A stretch of 64,000 nt of DNA from Solanum dulcamara (GCF_947179165.1 NC_077240.1:73441501-73505500); one strand, 5' to 3'. Shown: positions 23,866 through 35,643, counted from the stretch's first letter. A program made the numbers and translations. Notes: generated by a model not told the origin, from the sequence alone.

Positions 23866-26094
23866 TTTTACTCCCTGGGAGGGTACCCTAGGCGTGACCA
23901 ACACTCAAAGAATATTGTTGGACCCTAAGAGAACCACCTGATTCAATTACACATTCATTCATCAATATTATATCAACAGAAGACTTAACTCATCAGTACA
24001 TCTACTCATAAGGTAAGGCCAAAAGCCAACAATCTTTCAAATCAATCAAATTAGCAAAACTAGTATGAATGAGACTAGCCAAAAGACAAAACCAATCGAC
24101 AACATCAATAATCTAGTATATGAAGCCTCTATCAACTGTCTAAGTGGTGCCAATGACAGGTTCATGGATGCCTTAAATAAAATTAAGAAAACTAAACTCA
24201 AAAGCTAGAAAGATAAATGTGGTATCCTCTGGAAGTAAGGAGGACTCACTTGTCAGCTGAATACGAATAGATCCTCAAAGATGAGTCTGTTGATGATCTC
24301 TTGTACTTGTCTCTGCATCATAAAATGATGCAAGCCCAAATGGATGTTAGTACATGTAATGTACGAGTATGTAATATAGAAGAATGAAACATGTATCAAG
24401 GTAGAATCAAATCAATTTAGAGATCTCAAGTCAGGAAGATGAACAACTCAATCAAGATGTTCTAAGTCTAAACAAGAACAAGATTTATACAAAGACCAAT
24501 CAAACATAATGCAATCCAATCCAATCAGAGTACTATCAAGACCTATATAAGAGTTTTTCTAATCTGATAACCATCACTTATGAGCTAGTAATAGTACAAT
24601 AAGCCTATGTTATTTTCACATCCGTTCAATACCTTTCCAGGGTAAGAAAGAATCAACCAATCATGGATCCAAAACCAATCAAGTTCTATCATGTCAAGAT
24701 AATAAACTAGGAAATATCTTACTTAATATTTCAATCCTCTCCTACGTTTAGTGAGTAGTTATTGGATTCGAGTTATTACTTACTTTTACCCAATTCGATG
24801 CTTGATACTCCTTCCAAGACTCAAGGCTCATAATACCATCAATCCAAATCAAACCAACTCAACAAGTCTCAAATGGACTCTTACCAATTCATCAGTTCTA
24901 TCAAATCAAGTCTTTCAACCAATCATTTATCTAAGAGAAGTTTGGACAACCATTCATGACAACATTCAGTTATACCATTAACTCGGGTTTAATAATGAAA
25001 ATATAAAAGACTTTCAGTTCATCAACACTATCATCATGCTCGCATCACATTCACAATCATGCATTTAAAATTTAAGGCTCTAGAATCAACCCTTACGCAT
25101 ATATATTTAATATCCATCAATACGATATTAGGGTTTATGAAACAAGTATTTCAAATAAGTTGTTCAAGAAACTAGTTCGTAGAAAAGCATCAATTTCTCA
25201 ATAATCAGTAACACATGTTAAATTTTGGAAAAGAAATTCTCAAAAACTCAATCTTGGGGACTCAATCCATGCACAATCAGTCTATCAAAATCATGGGCAC
25301 ATGAAGGAAAATATTCCATGTTTTAGTTCATCCTTACATACCTGGACTCGAAGAACAATCAAGAATTTGAAGACCTTACTTGAAGAGCTTGAACCCTAGC
25401 CTTTGTTCTCTTCTTCAATTCTTGCACTCAAATAATCTAAGTGTTAATGGGATCTTTTGGCATTTAGAATACTGATAAGGGACTCAAAATAGTCTCAAAA
25501 CATCAAGGTTTTATTTTGGGAAGGGTGGAAAAACACCAATTTACCCTTCATTAAAGCCCGAGTCTAGCCGTCTACGGATCGTCCTACGACTCGTAGAAAT
25601 TTCTTCGAGTCATAGAAGTCTAGTCATAGAATTGGGCTGATCTACTCATGGGTTCTACGACTCATGTCTACAAATCATATAAGGAGTGACGAGTCGTAGA
25701 ACCCTCTCGTCCTGCAAATCTTAGAAGCCTAAAAACCTAAGTCTCTAAATCTCTTCTACGAGTCATTTCTATGACTTGTAGACTCTTCGATGACTCATCA
25801 ACATCACTTGTATGAACGTCTTAAGTTTATGATATTTTACTAAGTGTCAAGGGGTTCTACGAGTCCCTTCTATGACTCGTAGAAACCCTTATGAAAGGTA
25901 AGGTCGATCATAGGAAAGCCCATTAAAATCTAAAATTTTACCAAGTGTTGGAAGGGCCTACGATTCATCCCTACGACTCGTAAAACTATCTATAAATCAT
26001 AGGTGACCCTCATAGTCCACTGGTCAGTTTATTTTCTCAACTTTTCTCATGGTTCCCAAACTTAATTTAGACTAGAATAACACAGGGTGTTACC
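23866..26094 (-). mobile_element. Solo LTR, family A, second copy, in the third ORF
   Basis: The left end reads TTTTACTCCCTGGGAGGG, a mutated form of the TGTCACGCCCCGGGAGGG of the copy at 6069. The right end is CAGGGTGTTACC. The flanks are ACTCC (23861-23865) and ACTCA (26095-26099), a 5-bp target duplication with one difference, and the host ORF resumes at once. Blocks such as GGTGCCAATGACAGGTTCAT and AATGTACGAGTATGTAATAT are shared with 6069-9566. Its dyad cassette, however, is of the CTACGACTCGTAG type (25571-26000), not the GGCGCGA type. Confidence 0.8.
25571..26000. repeat. Dyad cassette of solo LTR A2 (CTACGACTCGTAG type)
   Basis: CTACGACTCGTAG at 25584-25596 is a palindrome broken only at its central base. 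Variants (ACGAGTCGTAGAACC, CTACGAGTCATTTC, CTATGACTCGTAGAAACC, CTACGACTCGTAAAAC) follow about every 40-60 bases in both orientations. The position within the LTR matches the cassettes at 8870 and 15231. Confidence 0.8.
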
Positions 26095-26761
26095 ACTCAT
26101 CCCACTCCTACTGTGCCAGGTACATCTACTACCACCTCTACTTCTATGGTTCCTCTTACTACTACCATATCCTGACCTCTACTTACACAGGCCATGCTTT
26201 ACCAGATGGGAAACCTTTCCCATTTGGCAGATGTGAGGGCCTTGAGACTTGAGGCTTTGGTCCCCACCATGATTGTCGTGTCTATTGATGTTACCCTTGC
26301 CCCTACATGGGAATATGTGACTTGAAAATGTTTGACTTTGAGTGAGCTTACACTCTTTTAGATAGTATCACCACTCAGTTGAGGATCGGGTATGAGCTGA
26401 GGGCCAATCAACTAATTTGGTAGCCCTACGGGCTGATATTTGATATTTGAGGAAGGATATAGATGAGTTAAAGTCCACGAATATTTCCATGCTTTGGGGA
26501 GGTTTTGATACCCCCGAGGTTTCAAGTTTAGATTTGCCTTCAGTACACGAAGTTGTTAGTTCTAAAGTCCCTCCGACTTCTATAACCGGAGTAGATATTG
26601 ATGCCGCTAAGGATGATGATGAGCCTCTCGATATTGATGAGGAGGATATAGGTGAGACAAAGCAGCGGGCTGAGGACACATATGCGGTACTTGTTGATTT
26701 TGAGGATGTCCAGTTACAATTGGCTGTTGCATGTTCACTTGAGGTTCCATCTCCCATTTAA

Positions 26762-27705
26762 CTACCTCCTATCCTTCCTGGAGAGACACTAGGTACTGAT
26801 ACCCAAATTGAGGATGCATCTGTGGTCCAACAATCTTCTTAGGCTTAGCCTACTAGGGGGATCCTTATCTCTATCTCTTTTTTATTTTTTGTCTTATTTT
26901 GCATTTACGATACTACTTTTTCTTTTTGGTAGGGTGAGGGTACCTTAAGTACCTAGCCATTTGGGTTGTAAATATGACTCGGTTATTTTGTTATTTTGAT
27001 TTTTTGACATTTTATGTTGAAAATATGACATTGCTATTTTGATGGGTTGTATATATTTGGTTTTGAAAATCGTCACTTGTTCTTTCTCTTAAATTACTAT
27101 ATTTGTGTCTAATGTTCATTTGTACATTCGAGAGTTGGTTTTGATTAATATTGATGACTTGAATAGTTCTCTTGATGAACGACATGTTTGTGTGAGTCTA
27201 ATGAGGTAAAAGGGGTTGCATAAGTCTTGTGTAAACTCTTGGCATCTCGTTGTGGCTAGTGAAATGTCAATTTTTGAGTGTTACAATGATCGTTGCATGA
27301 GAGATTAATTTGTAGAATTATGTTTGATGTCCGTGTTAGAATTCCATGTGTGTTGAGGCTTACTTGAAAATATGCATAAGGATTACAAGAACTTGCCACG
27401 TTCGTCCAATTGATTAGCGTTGGTGATTGAAAGAAATGATCCTAGGCATGATTTTTGAGAGTGAACCTAATTTCTATACCTTATTATGACTTCATTGTGA
27501 GCGTGTGAACCTAGTTTGACACCCTTTTGAGCCTATGCTTTTCTTTGGATGAAATATGAACTCGGTTGTTTTAACTGATTTTCGAAATTCCATTGTCCTT
27601 CCCACCTATAACCTTCTTAGAGAACTGAGTGTTTTGACTAGCCAACTTAGGCCAAATGCGTAAGTTAGGGGTGCGGTAATGATGAGGAGAGAATCCAGAT
27701 GAAAC
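26762..27705 (+). other. Athila-like 3' untranslated region, first part
   Basis: No coding frame is convincing. The stretch continues from the end of the third ORF to the 3' tail of the inserted LINE and resumes at about 32109 on its other side. Long 3' regions before the polypurine tract are normal in Athila elements. Confidence 0.6.
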
Positions 27706-27959
27706 AACAATAACAACAACAAACTCAATATAATCCCACAATGTGGGGTCTGGAAGGGTAGAGTGTACGCAGACCTAACCCCTACCTTGAAAGGTAGGGC
27801 GGCTATTTCCGGAAGACCCTCGGCTTTAAGAGAGGAAAACAAGATAAAAAGTCAGATAAGGACAAGCATATCGAAAACAAGATGAAAACAAGGAATAACA
27901 AAAAAATGAGAAAGTCATAGTAGAGTGGTATGGAAAGAAAGATGCATTAACTACTATAA

Positions 27960-27998
27960 ATAAGATAAGATAAGATAAGATAAATAAGATAAGATAAG
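27960..27998. repeat. AGATA short tandem repeat in the LINE 3' UTR
   Basis: TAAGA/AGATA units recur about seven times with one TAAA interruption. Copy 2 lacks the expansion, with only AAATAAATAAGATAATC at the matching place (about 37940), so it arose after the two copies separated. Confidence 0.75.
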
Positions 27999-28159
27999 TA
28001 CAATGAAGCCACAACTATAAACATCAATACAATGCATAAATCAAATGACAATAAACAATGAGCGGAACTACAACTACTATGGTGCAAAGGATGAATCACC
28101 TAGCCTTTTATCCTAATCTGAGTCCTCCACAAAGGAAATTATAGTGCGCTAAAGTGCCT

Positions 28160-30009
28160 ACTAATAGGTTAGAATACCGTGACTATGTACTATCCTTTTC
28201 CCTAATGTGCGTCCTCCACATGCTCCTATCTAAGGTCATGTCCTCGGTAAGATGTAACTGCGCCATATCTTGTCTAATCACCTCTCCCCGATATTTCTTC
28301 GGCCTACCCCTACCTCTTCTGCATCCATCCATGGCCAACCTCTCACACCTCCTCACTAGGGCATCTGTATCTTTCCTCTGCACATGCCCAAACCATCTAA
28401 GTCACCTTTCCCGCATTTTGTCTTCCACCGATGCTACTCCTACCTTGTCCCAAATAGCTTCATTTCTAATCCTATTTCTCCTACTATGCCCACACATCTA
28501 TTTCAATATTATCATCTTGGGTACTTTCAGCTTTTGAATGTGAGAGACCTTAATTGGCCAATACTCCACCCCATATAACATAGTTGGTCTAACAACCACT
28601 TTGTAGAACTTGCCCTTAAGTTGTGGTGGCACATTCTTGTCACAGAGCACCCCAGAAGTAAGCCTCCATTTCATCCACCCTGCCCTAATACGATATGTGA
28701 CATCGTCGTCAATCTCCCCGCTACCTTGCATGATAGACCCCAAGTACTTGAAACTACTTTTCTTTTGGATGGCCTGGCCACCAAGCCTAACTTCTGCGCC
28801 AACCTCCTGGGGTGTCTCACTGAATTGGCACTCTAAGTACTCTGTCTTGGTCCTACTCAGCTTAAACTCTTTAGACTCCAGGGTGTGTCTCCAATCATCC
28901 ATCTTAGCATTAACTCTGCTACGAGTCTCATCGATTAGGACTATGTCATCCGCAAAAAGCATACACCATGGCACCTCACCTTGAATTTGTCGCGTCAATC
29001 CATCCATCACCAAGACAAATAAAAATGGACTAAGGGCTGATCCTTGATGTAACCCCATCACAACTGGGAAGTGCTCTGAGTCTCCTCCTACTATCCTTAC
29101 CCTGGTTTTGGCACCCTCATACATATCCTTGATCACTCTAATGTACGCCCTCGGTATACTTTTAGCCTCCAAACATCTCCATAGTATTTCTCATGGAACT
29201 TTATCGTAAGCCTTTTCTAGATCGATGAATACCATATACAAGTCCCTTTTTCTCTCCCTATACTGCTCCACCAATCTCCTCATAAGATGGATGGCTTCAG
29301 TAGTTGAGTGTCCCAGCATAAATCTGAACTGGTTTTCTGAAATAGACACGCCTATCCTAACCCTCATCTCCACTACTCTTTCCCACACTTTTATAGTGTA
29401 GCTTAGAAGCTTGATACCTCTATAGTTGTTGCAACTCTGGATATCCCCCTTGTTTTTATATAGAGGGATCAATATGCTTGACCTCTATTCTTCAGGCATC
29501 ATCGCTGTCGTAAAGATGACATTAAATAACCTAGTCAGGCACTCCAAACCTACCAGGCTCGTGCTCTTCCAAAACTCACCAGGAATCTCATTAGGTCCGG
29601 TCGCTCTTCCCCAATACATCCTATGCACAGCACCCTTAACCTCTTCTACCGAAATACTTCTGCAACACTCACCATCGTGAAGCCTTCCTATATGTTACAA
29701 ATCTCCCAAAACAATCTCTTTGTCTCCTTCTTTGTTCAAGAGTTTATACAAGTAGGACTGCCATTTCTATTTAATGAGGGTCTCTTCTACCAATACTTTT
29801 CCATGCTCGTCCTTAATGCACTTTACTTGATCCACATCGCGTGCCCTTCGCTCCCGCACCCTGGCTAGCTTGAAATATTTTCTATCCCCGCCTTTCTCTT
29901 CTTGTTCAGCGTACAGGCGTTCAAAAGCTGTCGTTTTTGCCGTCGAAACTGCCGACTTCGCCTCCTTCCTCGCTATCTTATAAAGTTCCCTATTCGTCCA
30001 CTTCTCCAC
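28160..30009 (-). pseudogene. LINE copy 1 reverse transcriptase region, broken
   Basis: From high to low coordinates: a connector with [19 protein letters not shown] (30009-29767); RT motifs [20 protein letters not shown] and [17 protein letters not shown] (29472-29191); a stop at about 29190; then [20 protein letters not shown] (around 29050), [16 protein letters not shown] with the FADD active site (around 28950), and the C-terminal [18 protein letters not shown] block (to 28498). A basic tail with [15 protein letters not shown] is at 28383-28183. Stops near 29685, 29190 and 28490 inactivate it. The enzyme would prime cDNA synthesis at the nicked target. Confidence 0.9.
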
Positions 30010-30143
30010 CTCATCCTTGCTTTCTATCAGCTTCGCATATGCTATTTTTTTTGCTTACACCTTCCCTTGCACTTCTCCATTCCACTACCAGTCCCCTCGG
30101 TACTGGCCATGGCTACCTGTCGAGACTCCTAACACTTCCCTTG

Positions 30144-31171
30144 CTACAACCCTAATACAATTAGTCGTCCTATCCCACATAGTGTTCGCATCCCATCCCC
30201 ACTACTATCCCAGGCTCTCATATCCTTCAATTTCTCTCCCATCTCCAGGGCGCTAGTCATGGTCAAACTCCCCCATCTGATCCTAAGTCGGTCATCCCTG
30301 ACCCTCTTCTTCCTCGTCATCTTGATCCTTAAATCTATCACCAAGAGCTTGTGTATGGTTATGAGGTTGTCGATCAGAATGACCTTACATTCTTTGCACA
30401 GACCTTTATCATCCTTTCTAAGGAATAAAAAATCTATCTGGGTCTTAGCCACCACACTCCGAAAGGTTACCAAGTGGTCCTCCTTTTTTGGGAAACTCGA
30501 ATTGGCTATTACCAACCCAAAAGCTCTTGCAAAATCCAACAGTGAGACTCCTCCTCCATTTCTAACTCTGAAGTCGAAGCCTCCATGCACATCATTATTC
30601 CCTCCCGAAATAGACTCGATGTGCCCATTAAAATCCCCTCCCATGAAAAGCTTCTCAGTAGACGGTATGCCTCTTACTAACTCATCCAAATCCTCCCAAA
30701 ATGCCTTTTATCCTCCTCGTTTAAGCCTGCTTGTGGCGCATAAGCACTAATAATGTTCAATGTGGTCCCTTCAACGACCACCTTAATCAACATCATCCTA
30801 TTAGTGACTCTCCAAACCTCCACCACCTGATCCCTTAACTTACTGTCTACTAAAATGCCTACCCCATTCCTATTCTTCGATCTACCAGAGAACCAAAGCT
30901 TATACCCGTCTACCTCCTTAGCTTTAGAACTTACCCATTTGGTCTCTTGAACACAAGCTATATTAATCTTCTTCTTTTTTAGAATCTTAACTAGCTCTAT
31001 GGATTTTCCCGTTAATGTCCCAATGTTCCAAGAACCTACTCTCATTCTAGACGCTCCTTTAACCCACTTACTCCTCCTAACCCTCATCCCCTTCCCCGTC
31101 CCTGTCCCCGTCCCCATCCCCATCCTCGTCCGAGTACATGACCCTAGTCTACCATCACTATTCAAAGTCAT
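30144..31171 (-). pseudogene. LINE copy 1 endonuclease, broken
   Basis: An apurinic-type (EEP fold) endonuclease reads: RMRVGSWNIGTLTGKSIELV (around 31040), ACVQETKWVSSKAKE with the catalytic Glu (around 30950), KNRNGVGILVDSKL, LNIISAYAPQAGLNEEDK (around 30740), then after a frameshift near 30685 GGDFNGHIESISGG with the catalytic Asp and Asn (around 30630), and KTQIDFLFLRKDDKG (around 30430). The final SDH-type motif is not clear. A (TG/GG)-rich stretch near the start codes MGMGTGTGTGKGM. Broken by at least two frame changes. Confidence 0.9.
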
Positions 31172-31348
31172 GAAAACATGTATGAACTAATAAATTATTC
31201 AAAGGTTTAAAGTCAGCAAAATGTAACTACAATTGTATGAGTAAGGAATAAATAAGAGAAGATATGGGAATCAGAGGTACCAACTCCAGTTGAAATGAAT
31301 CTGCTTTCCAAGGTGATGTTCACAACGACCTTTGGGTTGTGTGGGTAG

Positions 31349-32108
31349 CAAATCTTAGGTTGAACAAATCCTTGGGCTAAGAATCTAAAAATGATTGCAT
31401 TTAATGAAGCAGTATTTCGTTGAGGAATTTCATCGAACACCTTCAAGGCACCAATAAAGAAACCCTACAAAGAAGGGAAGAAAAGAAGAGAGAAGAGGAA
31501 TACCTAACAAACAGACTACAGTCAAAGAGAAGAACAAATCGTGTCTTCTGCTACGGTCTACCCAATTGACACAAAAAAGTATTTAGCAAAAACAAGAAAG
31601 GAAACAGATGATGATAATTTTAAGAAAAGTGATGAATATGACTTATTTTGAAAATGAATTAACAGCAACAAGTGTTAGGGACAAGTGTTAGTTATAAATG
31701 TAAACTAGAACAAATAAATGAAAGGAATAATTTAAAATCCTGGTTTCTCGAGGTCACCAAATTTATCTGCTTCATGACAGTGTGGGGAGGAGAGCTGTTG
31801 TCCCCAGCGCCGGAGTGACAGCAAAAAGAGCCGTTAGTATAAAAATAATCGATCATCAAAAGGTTCATGAAAATCACTTTTGGGCACATGATTGTGGAAG
31901 AAATGGAATCCCTCCATAAAAAAGGAGGAAAAGAGTAGAAAATAATAGAAAAAGGAAAAAAATGAATAAAGTCTTGTTGTGTTTCAGTTTGAAAATAAAA
32001 AGGGTATCAGATGGACTATGTCAATGATTGTGGTGTACTATAAATGGACAAAGGGTGATTTGTGAACATGATAAATGAAAGAAAATAAGAGAAATGAAAT
32101 TGACCCAT
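31349..32108 (-). pseudogene. Gene-like 5' extension of LINE copy 1, with a PPR-like exon
   Basis: On the minus strand, 31464-31349 begins after a pyrimidine-rich tract ending TTCTTTGTAG (an acceptor site) and reads GFFIGALKVFDEIPQRNTAS followed by LNAIIFRFLAQG. This matches the pentatricopeptide repeat signature KVFDEMP-RN--SWNA-I. Further upstream, 31912-31690 looks like an earlier exon or 5' leader (EGFHFFHNHVPKS; GAGDNSSPPHTVMKQINLV). The joint with LINE sequence is at about 31348 (ICYPHNPKVV). The second LINE copy has a different sequence here. Origin as a host transcript segment is inferred; the PPR match is short (one motif) and the conserved Trp is Leu. Confidence 0.5.
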
Positions 32109-32599
32109 GATTCAAGATGAAAGTGTCACTAAGCCTAAATGATCATACTATGCCCTCAGGCCTATTACAAGCCGTAAAAGAACTTTTTGATCCTCCATAG
32201 TCCAATTCATATGTTTGTTGGGAAATACGGGCAAGCCTATGAGTGAAGTTATGCATGTTTTGGTCTTTTTAAATGTGAGAGTTGCTTTTAATTTCGTTAC
32301 TATAGTCTATGAATGACTGCTTGAGAGCGTGGAATCACTTCTTTGATGTTAGGGCATTCTAATAAGTGCATTGAGCATAAATTTACATTTTGAAATGAGC
32401 ATTTATGAGCATGAACTCTAATTGAGATTGGCTAATCATTGTTTGAAGCCTTGAGTGCATAATTGAACATTCCAAGCTGAAATTGAACCTTATTTGCCCT
32501 TTCGTGTTGGTTCTTAATGAGCACTACTTGTAGAAAATTAGTTTTGAACTCATTGGTTTCTTGATTTACTTGAGGACAAGAAAAAATATAAGTTGGGGG
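32109..32599 (+). other. Athila-like 3' untranslated region, second part, and polypurine tract
   Basis: Non-coding continuation after the LINE, ending with a purine-rich AAGAAAAAATATAAGTTGGGGG at about 32579-32599 directly before the TGTTGATGA start of the 3' LTR. The G-rich end is the polypurine tract that primes plus-strand DNA synthesis. Confidence 0.7.
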
Positions 32600-33187
32600 T
32601 GTTGATGAATTGAGAATTTTGACTTATTTAGGACTCAAAATCTAATGAAATAGTGTTCTCTTTGCATATATTATATCCAAAACTGATCTTTAAGTGTTGA
32701 TTTGATGATGTGAGGGGTCAAGGACAAGGCATGTGCATTATTTTGGAGAAAAGAGCGAAAAGTGGCAAAAATGGTGAAAACTTGTGTTGGAGCTCGCAAA
32801 GAGACCCTTGGAGATTCTCCATGTTGACTCTAAGATCCCCTTAATGCACTGAAAGGCAAGGCTAACTGCCAAGGAAAGTTGGTGAGCCAAGAAGCACAAA
32901 GGTGAGTCATGAAAGGGTGAAGGTGAGCTAAAATATGCTCGCAGAATGGAGCTGAATCTTTGGCCTAAGCGAATGTAACATCCCTAAAAAATGCCCACAA
33001 AATCCCTTAAGAATGCCTTGGAAATAGGCCACTCATGTAACGTATTATTCTTAATCTTTTTGCAAAATCCGAGTTTGGAATATCGATTAGGGGGTCAAAA
33101 CCTGCAGAAAAATAATCTCAGTGGATATTTAGGACCCGTAGATCGGAAGAAAGATTTTCAAGAATCCACAAAATAGTGTGGTCCACG

Positions 33188-33209
33188 ACAGGACCGCGTC
33201 GCGGACCTA
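33188..33209. repeat. Dyad of the Del/Tekay LTR (CCGCG/CGCGG)
   Basis: CCGCG-T-CGCGG at 33194-33204 is a perfect 5-bp-arm palindrome, preceded by a related word GTCCACGACAGG. It stands about 105 bases upstream of the TATA box at 33311, matching the place of dyad cassettes in other LTRs here, but is much shorter. Confidence 0.6.
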
Positions 33210-33310
33210 GGAAGGTCTTCTGGCCGAATTTAGTTTTTTTAGGGGACGTTTTAGACTTTTTCCAATTATTAGTTAATGAACCTATACGTTTTTAGGACCT
33301 AATTCAACTC

Positions 33311-33318
33311 TATAAATT
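33311..33318 (+). promoter_or_regulatory. TATA box of the Del/Tekay LTR
   Basis: CTCTATAAATTAACC is followed about 40 bases later by CATTCTTCTACAATTC and then TTTCTCTCTCTAC, a plausible start region and leader. Promoter use is inferred. Confidence 0.55.
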
Positions 33319-34680
33319 AACCTAAATCTCTAATTCTATTCATTCTTCTACAATTCATCTATCAAATATTTCTCTCTCTACAAAAAGGCTCTCAAGGGTT
33401 TCCATTGAAGACTTCAAACAAATTTAGTTAATTGGTGTTCTCACTCAAGGTATGCAGGTATTGATTCATGGATCCTTTTTATCCATGAATCCCAATCAAT
33501 TTTTTAAAGTTTTCTATCAGATTAAAGTATGGTATTTTATGGATTTTGTGATCTCTATTCCAATTGCATGAATTATGATTTAAAGTATGATCATTAGTCT
33601 ATTTTGATATAAATTGATGATTATTGCATTGAATTGAAGAGTTTTTCCATGAGCTCTCCTATTTTGATTTCTAGAGTTCATGGTGTAAAATATGAGTATT
33701 TTCAATTATACTTCTAAATGATATTATCTATATGAATTATGTATGGGCTGATATAAAGTTTATGATCATGTATGTTTTCAAGTTAATTTCATGATTTTTA
33801 AGTCAATTGAACATCCATTCATGTCATACCCTAATTTCAAGTTCAAGCTATGGTCATGAATTTTCAAAGTATGAATTATGACTATGCATTTCCATTATGA
33901 TCATGAATTATAAGTATGTCTCAAATTATGGAATTTCATGCAAGTTATGAAGTAAGGCGACCTAAGGCCTAACGATATGAATTAAGCAAATATGATTGTA
34001 ATGATGAAAGGACAATTCTCACATTACAAGTATGTTATGAAAATGAGCTACTCTATAATTTCAAACCTATGATCATGACTATGATATATGAAACTATGAT
34101 CTTATGTTATGTATGTATTTCGTGGGATTTGACTTAGCACCGAATGTGGACTTGAGGTGGGGGCTCGAAGCAAGGAGTCCTTATATAAAGTCTTTTGTCT
34201 CATAACTACGTGCCACCATAGGATTGCCTTTTTGTCCTAGCTAGTGGATCCACAAATAGCACATGTTCATGATTAGGAGTCTACCTTGGCAAAGTAGCCT
34301 CCCCCTTCTCGATGTGGGGATCATCGGATTCCATGTTATAGCTCGCATGGTCTAATTTTCGGTTATAGTTCCTATCCCACATATGTATGATCTCTTAAGT
34401 ATGTTATAATTTTGAATTTATATTTTTAAATGGTAGGTCAATATGATTTTCTCATGACTTTACGTATTCCATCTTATCATTTGTTTTACTTGACCTTTGC
34501 ATTCCATGATTTACGGTGTATGTCACACCCTCATACTTAGTACATTCCAACATACTAATGCATACTTTTTGCCTACATTATCTCATAATATAGGGGTTGA
34601 GGTTGAAGAACCCAATCATCCATGTAACTAGTAGGCATTTCCGATCCACGTGCCTGAATAAGTAAATTCATATCGAGGGT

Positions 34681-35594
34681 GTCCGACTTGGTTGCTAAGG
34701 AATTCCGCACCACTATGCTTGTTAAGGAGATGGACATATCTCAGCTCATGATTTTTGTCGAACAAATTGAGGAGAAAAGCTCAAGAAAATGAGGATAAGA
34801 TATTCTAAGAGGGCCCAGTATGAAGGTAGGTTCTCCAATGCTAGGACCGTTGGTAGCAGTGGACACTCTCATTAAGTTCAAAGCTCGGGAAAGAAGTTTG
34901 CTAAGGATAGGGTGCCATGCCCTAAAGCTCAAGGTGAAGGGGGTGAAAATGCTAGTAACCTTTCTATTCTAAAGTGTGCAAAGTGTGGAAAGCGTCATGG
35001 AGGAAGGTGCTTAATAGGAACGGATGCTTGCTATGGATGTGGCAAGATGGGCCATAAGAGATCCGAGTGCCCTCTTGTAGCCAAAAAGGGTGGAGATGGT
35101 CGTCTTATAGGAAGTCAAGTGCAACAAGGCGCCCAAGCTCAACCTAAGGGTGTCCAACGCAATAATCGATTATATGCTCTTCATGCTAGGCAAGAGGTTA
35201 ATGAGGTTCCCAATGTGGTCACAGGTATGTCACGAGTCTTTAACTTCGATGTTTATACATTTCTTGATCCGGGTGCCAACTTGTCTTTTGTTACTCCTTA
35301 CATTTCTATGAGATTTGATGTATGCCCCAAAGTGTTAATAGAACCTTTCTCGGTTTATAGTCCCGTTGGTGGTTTGGTAGTAGCCAAGAGAGCTTATAGA
35401 AATTATCATGTATGGGTCTTACACAAAGTTATTCCATGTGACCTTGTTGAACTTGATATGATTAATTTCAATATTATTCTTGGTATGTATTGGTTACATA
35501 CCACTTACGCATCTATATGTTGTAGAACTCGTGTGGTTAAGTTTCACTTCCATATGAGCCTATTCTTGAATGGAAGGGTAATGATTCAGTGGTA
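34681..35594 (+). pseudogene. Del/Tekay-like gag end and protease
   Basis: The text DISQLMIFVEQIEEEKLKK (34730) is the end of the Gag capsid region. After stops at about 34790-34810 the frame from 34912 reads a Cys-rich CAKCGKRHGGRCLIGTDACY (34975) and CYGCGKMGHKRSECP (35032), the CCHC zinc knuckle with all four ligands present. The protease follows with FDVYTFLDPGANLSFVTPYI (35245), active-site DPGA instead of the usual D-S/T-G, and LDMINFNIILGMYWL (35453). The frame ends at 35594. Most of Gag is missing upstream. Confidence 0.85.
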
Positions 35595-35643
35595 AGGGTC
35601 GATTCATCTCATGTATTAAGGCCCGAAGAATGATTTCCAAAGG

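Larger units (their letters stand above)
22613..26761 (+). pseudogene. Third ORF of the Athila/Tat-like element (plant transposon-protein type), broken
   Basis: The ATG at 22613 is followed by a stop at codon 4. The frame then reads RRYIDKYGQPPQKRARV, EPTEPRRTIQHQAQRVSVK and VEESNSNDDSRSKRVLWSG, a basic, disordered N-terminus. The central domain (23086-23640) has VTFQGKEVKCSEIVINDAVG and CIRHSLADKIKNSTLDDLKG, resembling the putative plant transposon protein domain of many Solanaceae predicted genes. The C-terminal part (23710-23860 and 26095-26761) has SSSDIHHIEEDYLRDIEACR, then a Pro/Thr-rich linker and an acidic tail (MRKDIDELKSTNISMLWGG onward). The solo LTR at 23866-26094 splits the linker. 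Function is unknown; it holds the place of the env-like ORF of Athila, but no signal peptide or transmembrane segment is visible. Confidence 0.75.
27706..31348 (-). mobile_element. RTE-type LINE, copy 1, minus strand
   Basis: On the minus strand it encodes an endonuclease then a reverse transcriptase, and ends with GTACACTCTACCCTTCCAGA...GGGATTATATTGAG and a GTTGTTGTT tail (27702-27725 on the plus strand as AACAACAAC). This 3' end and the TTG-type tail instead of poly(A) are characteristic of plant RTE LINEs. It lies in the Athila 3' UTR. Homology with copy 2 (37701-41841) stops at about 31348; beyond it is an unrelated gene-like extension. GAATCCAGATGAAAC at 27691-27705 and GATTCAAGATGAAAG at 32109-32123 (12 of 15 identical) may be its target duplication, in which case the extension belongs to the inserted unit. 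Confidence 0.85.

Noticed and set aside
27826..28014. Hydrophobic 62-codon frame on the minus strand
   Set aside because: It is a translation of the LINE 3' UTR and its AGATA repeat.
30017..30256. Plus-strand frames opposite the LINE endonuclease (Pro- and Leu-rich)
   Set aside because: Antisense shadows of the LINE coding strand, which has clear EEP endonuclease and RT motifs.
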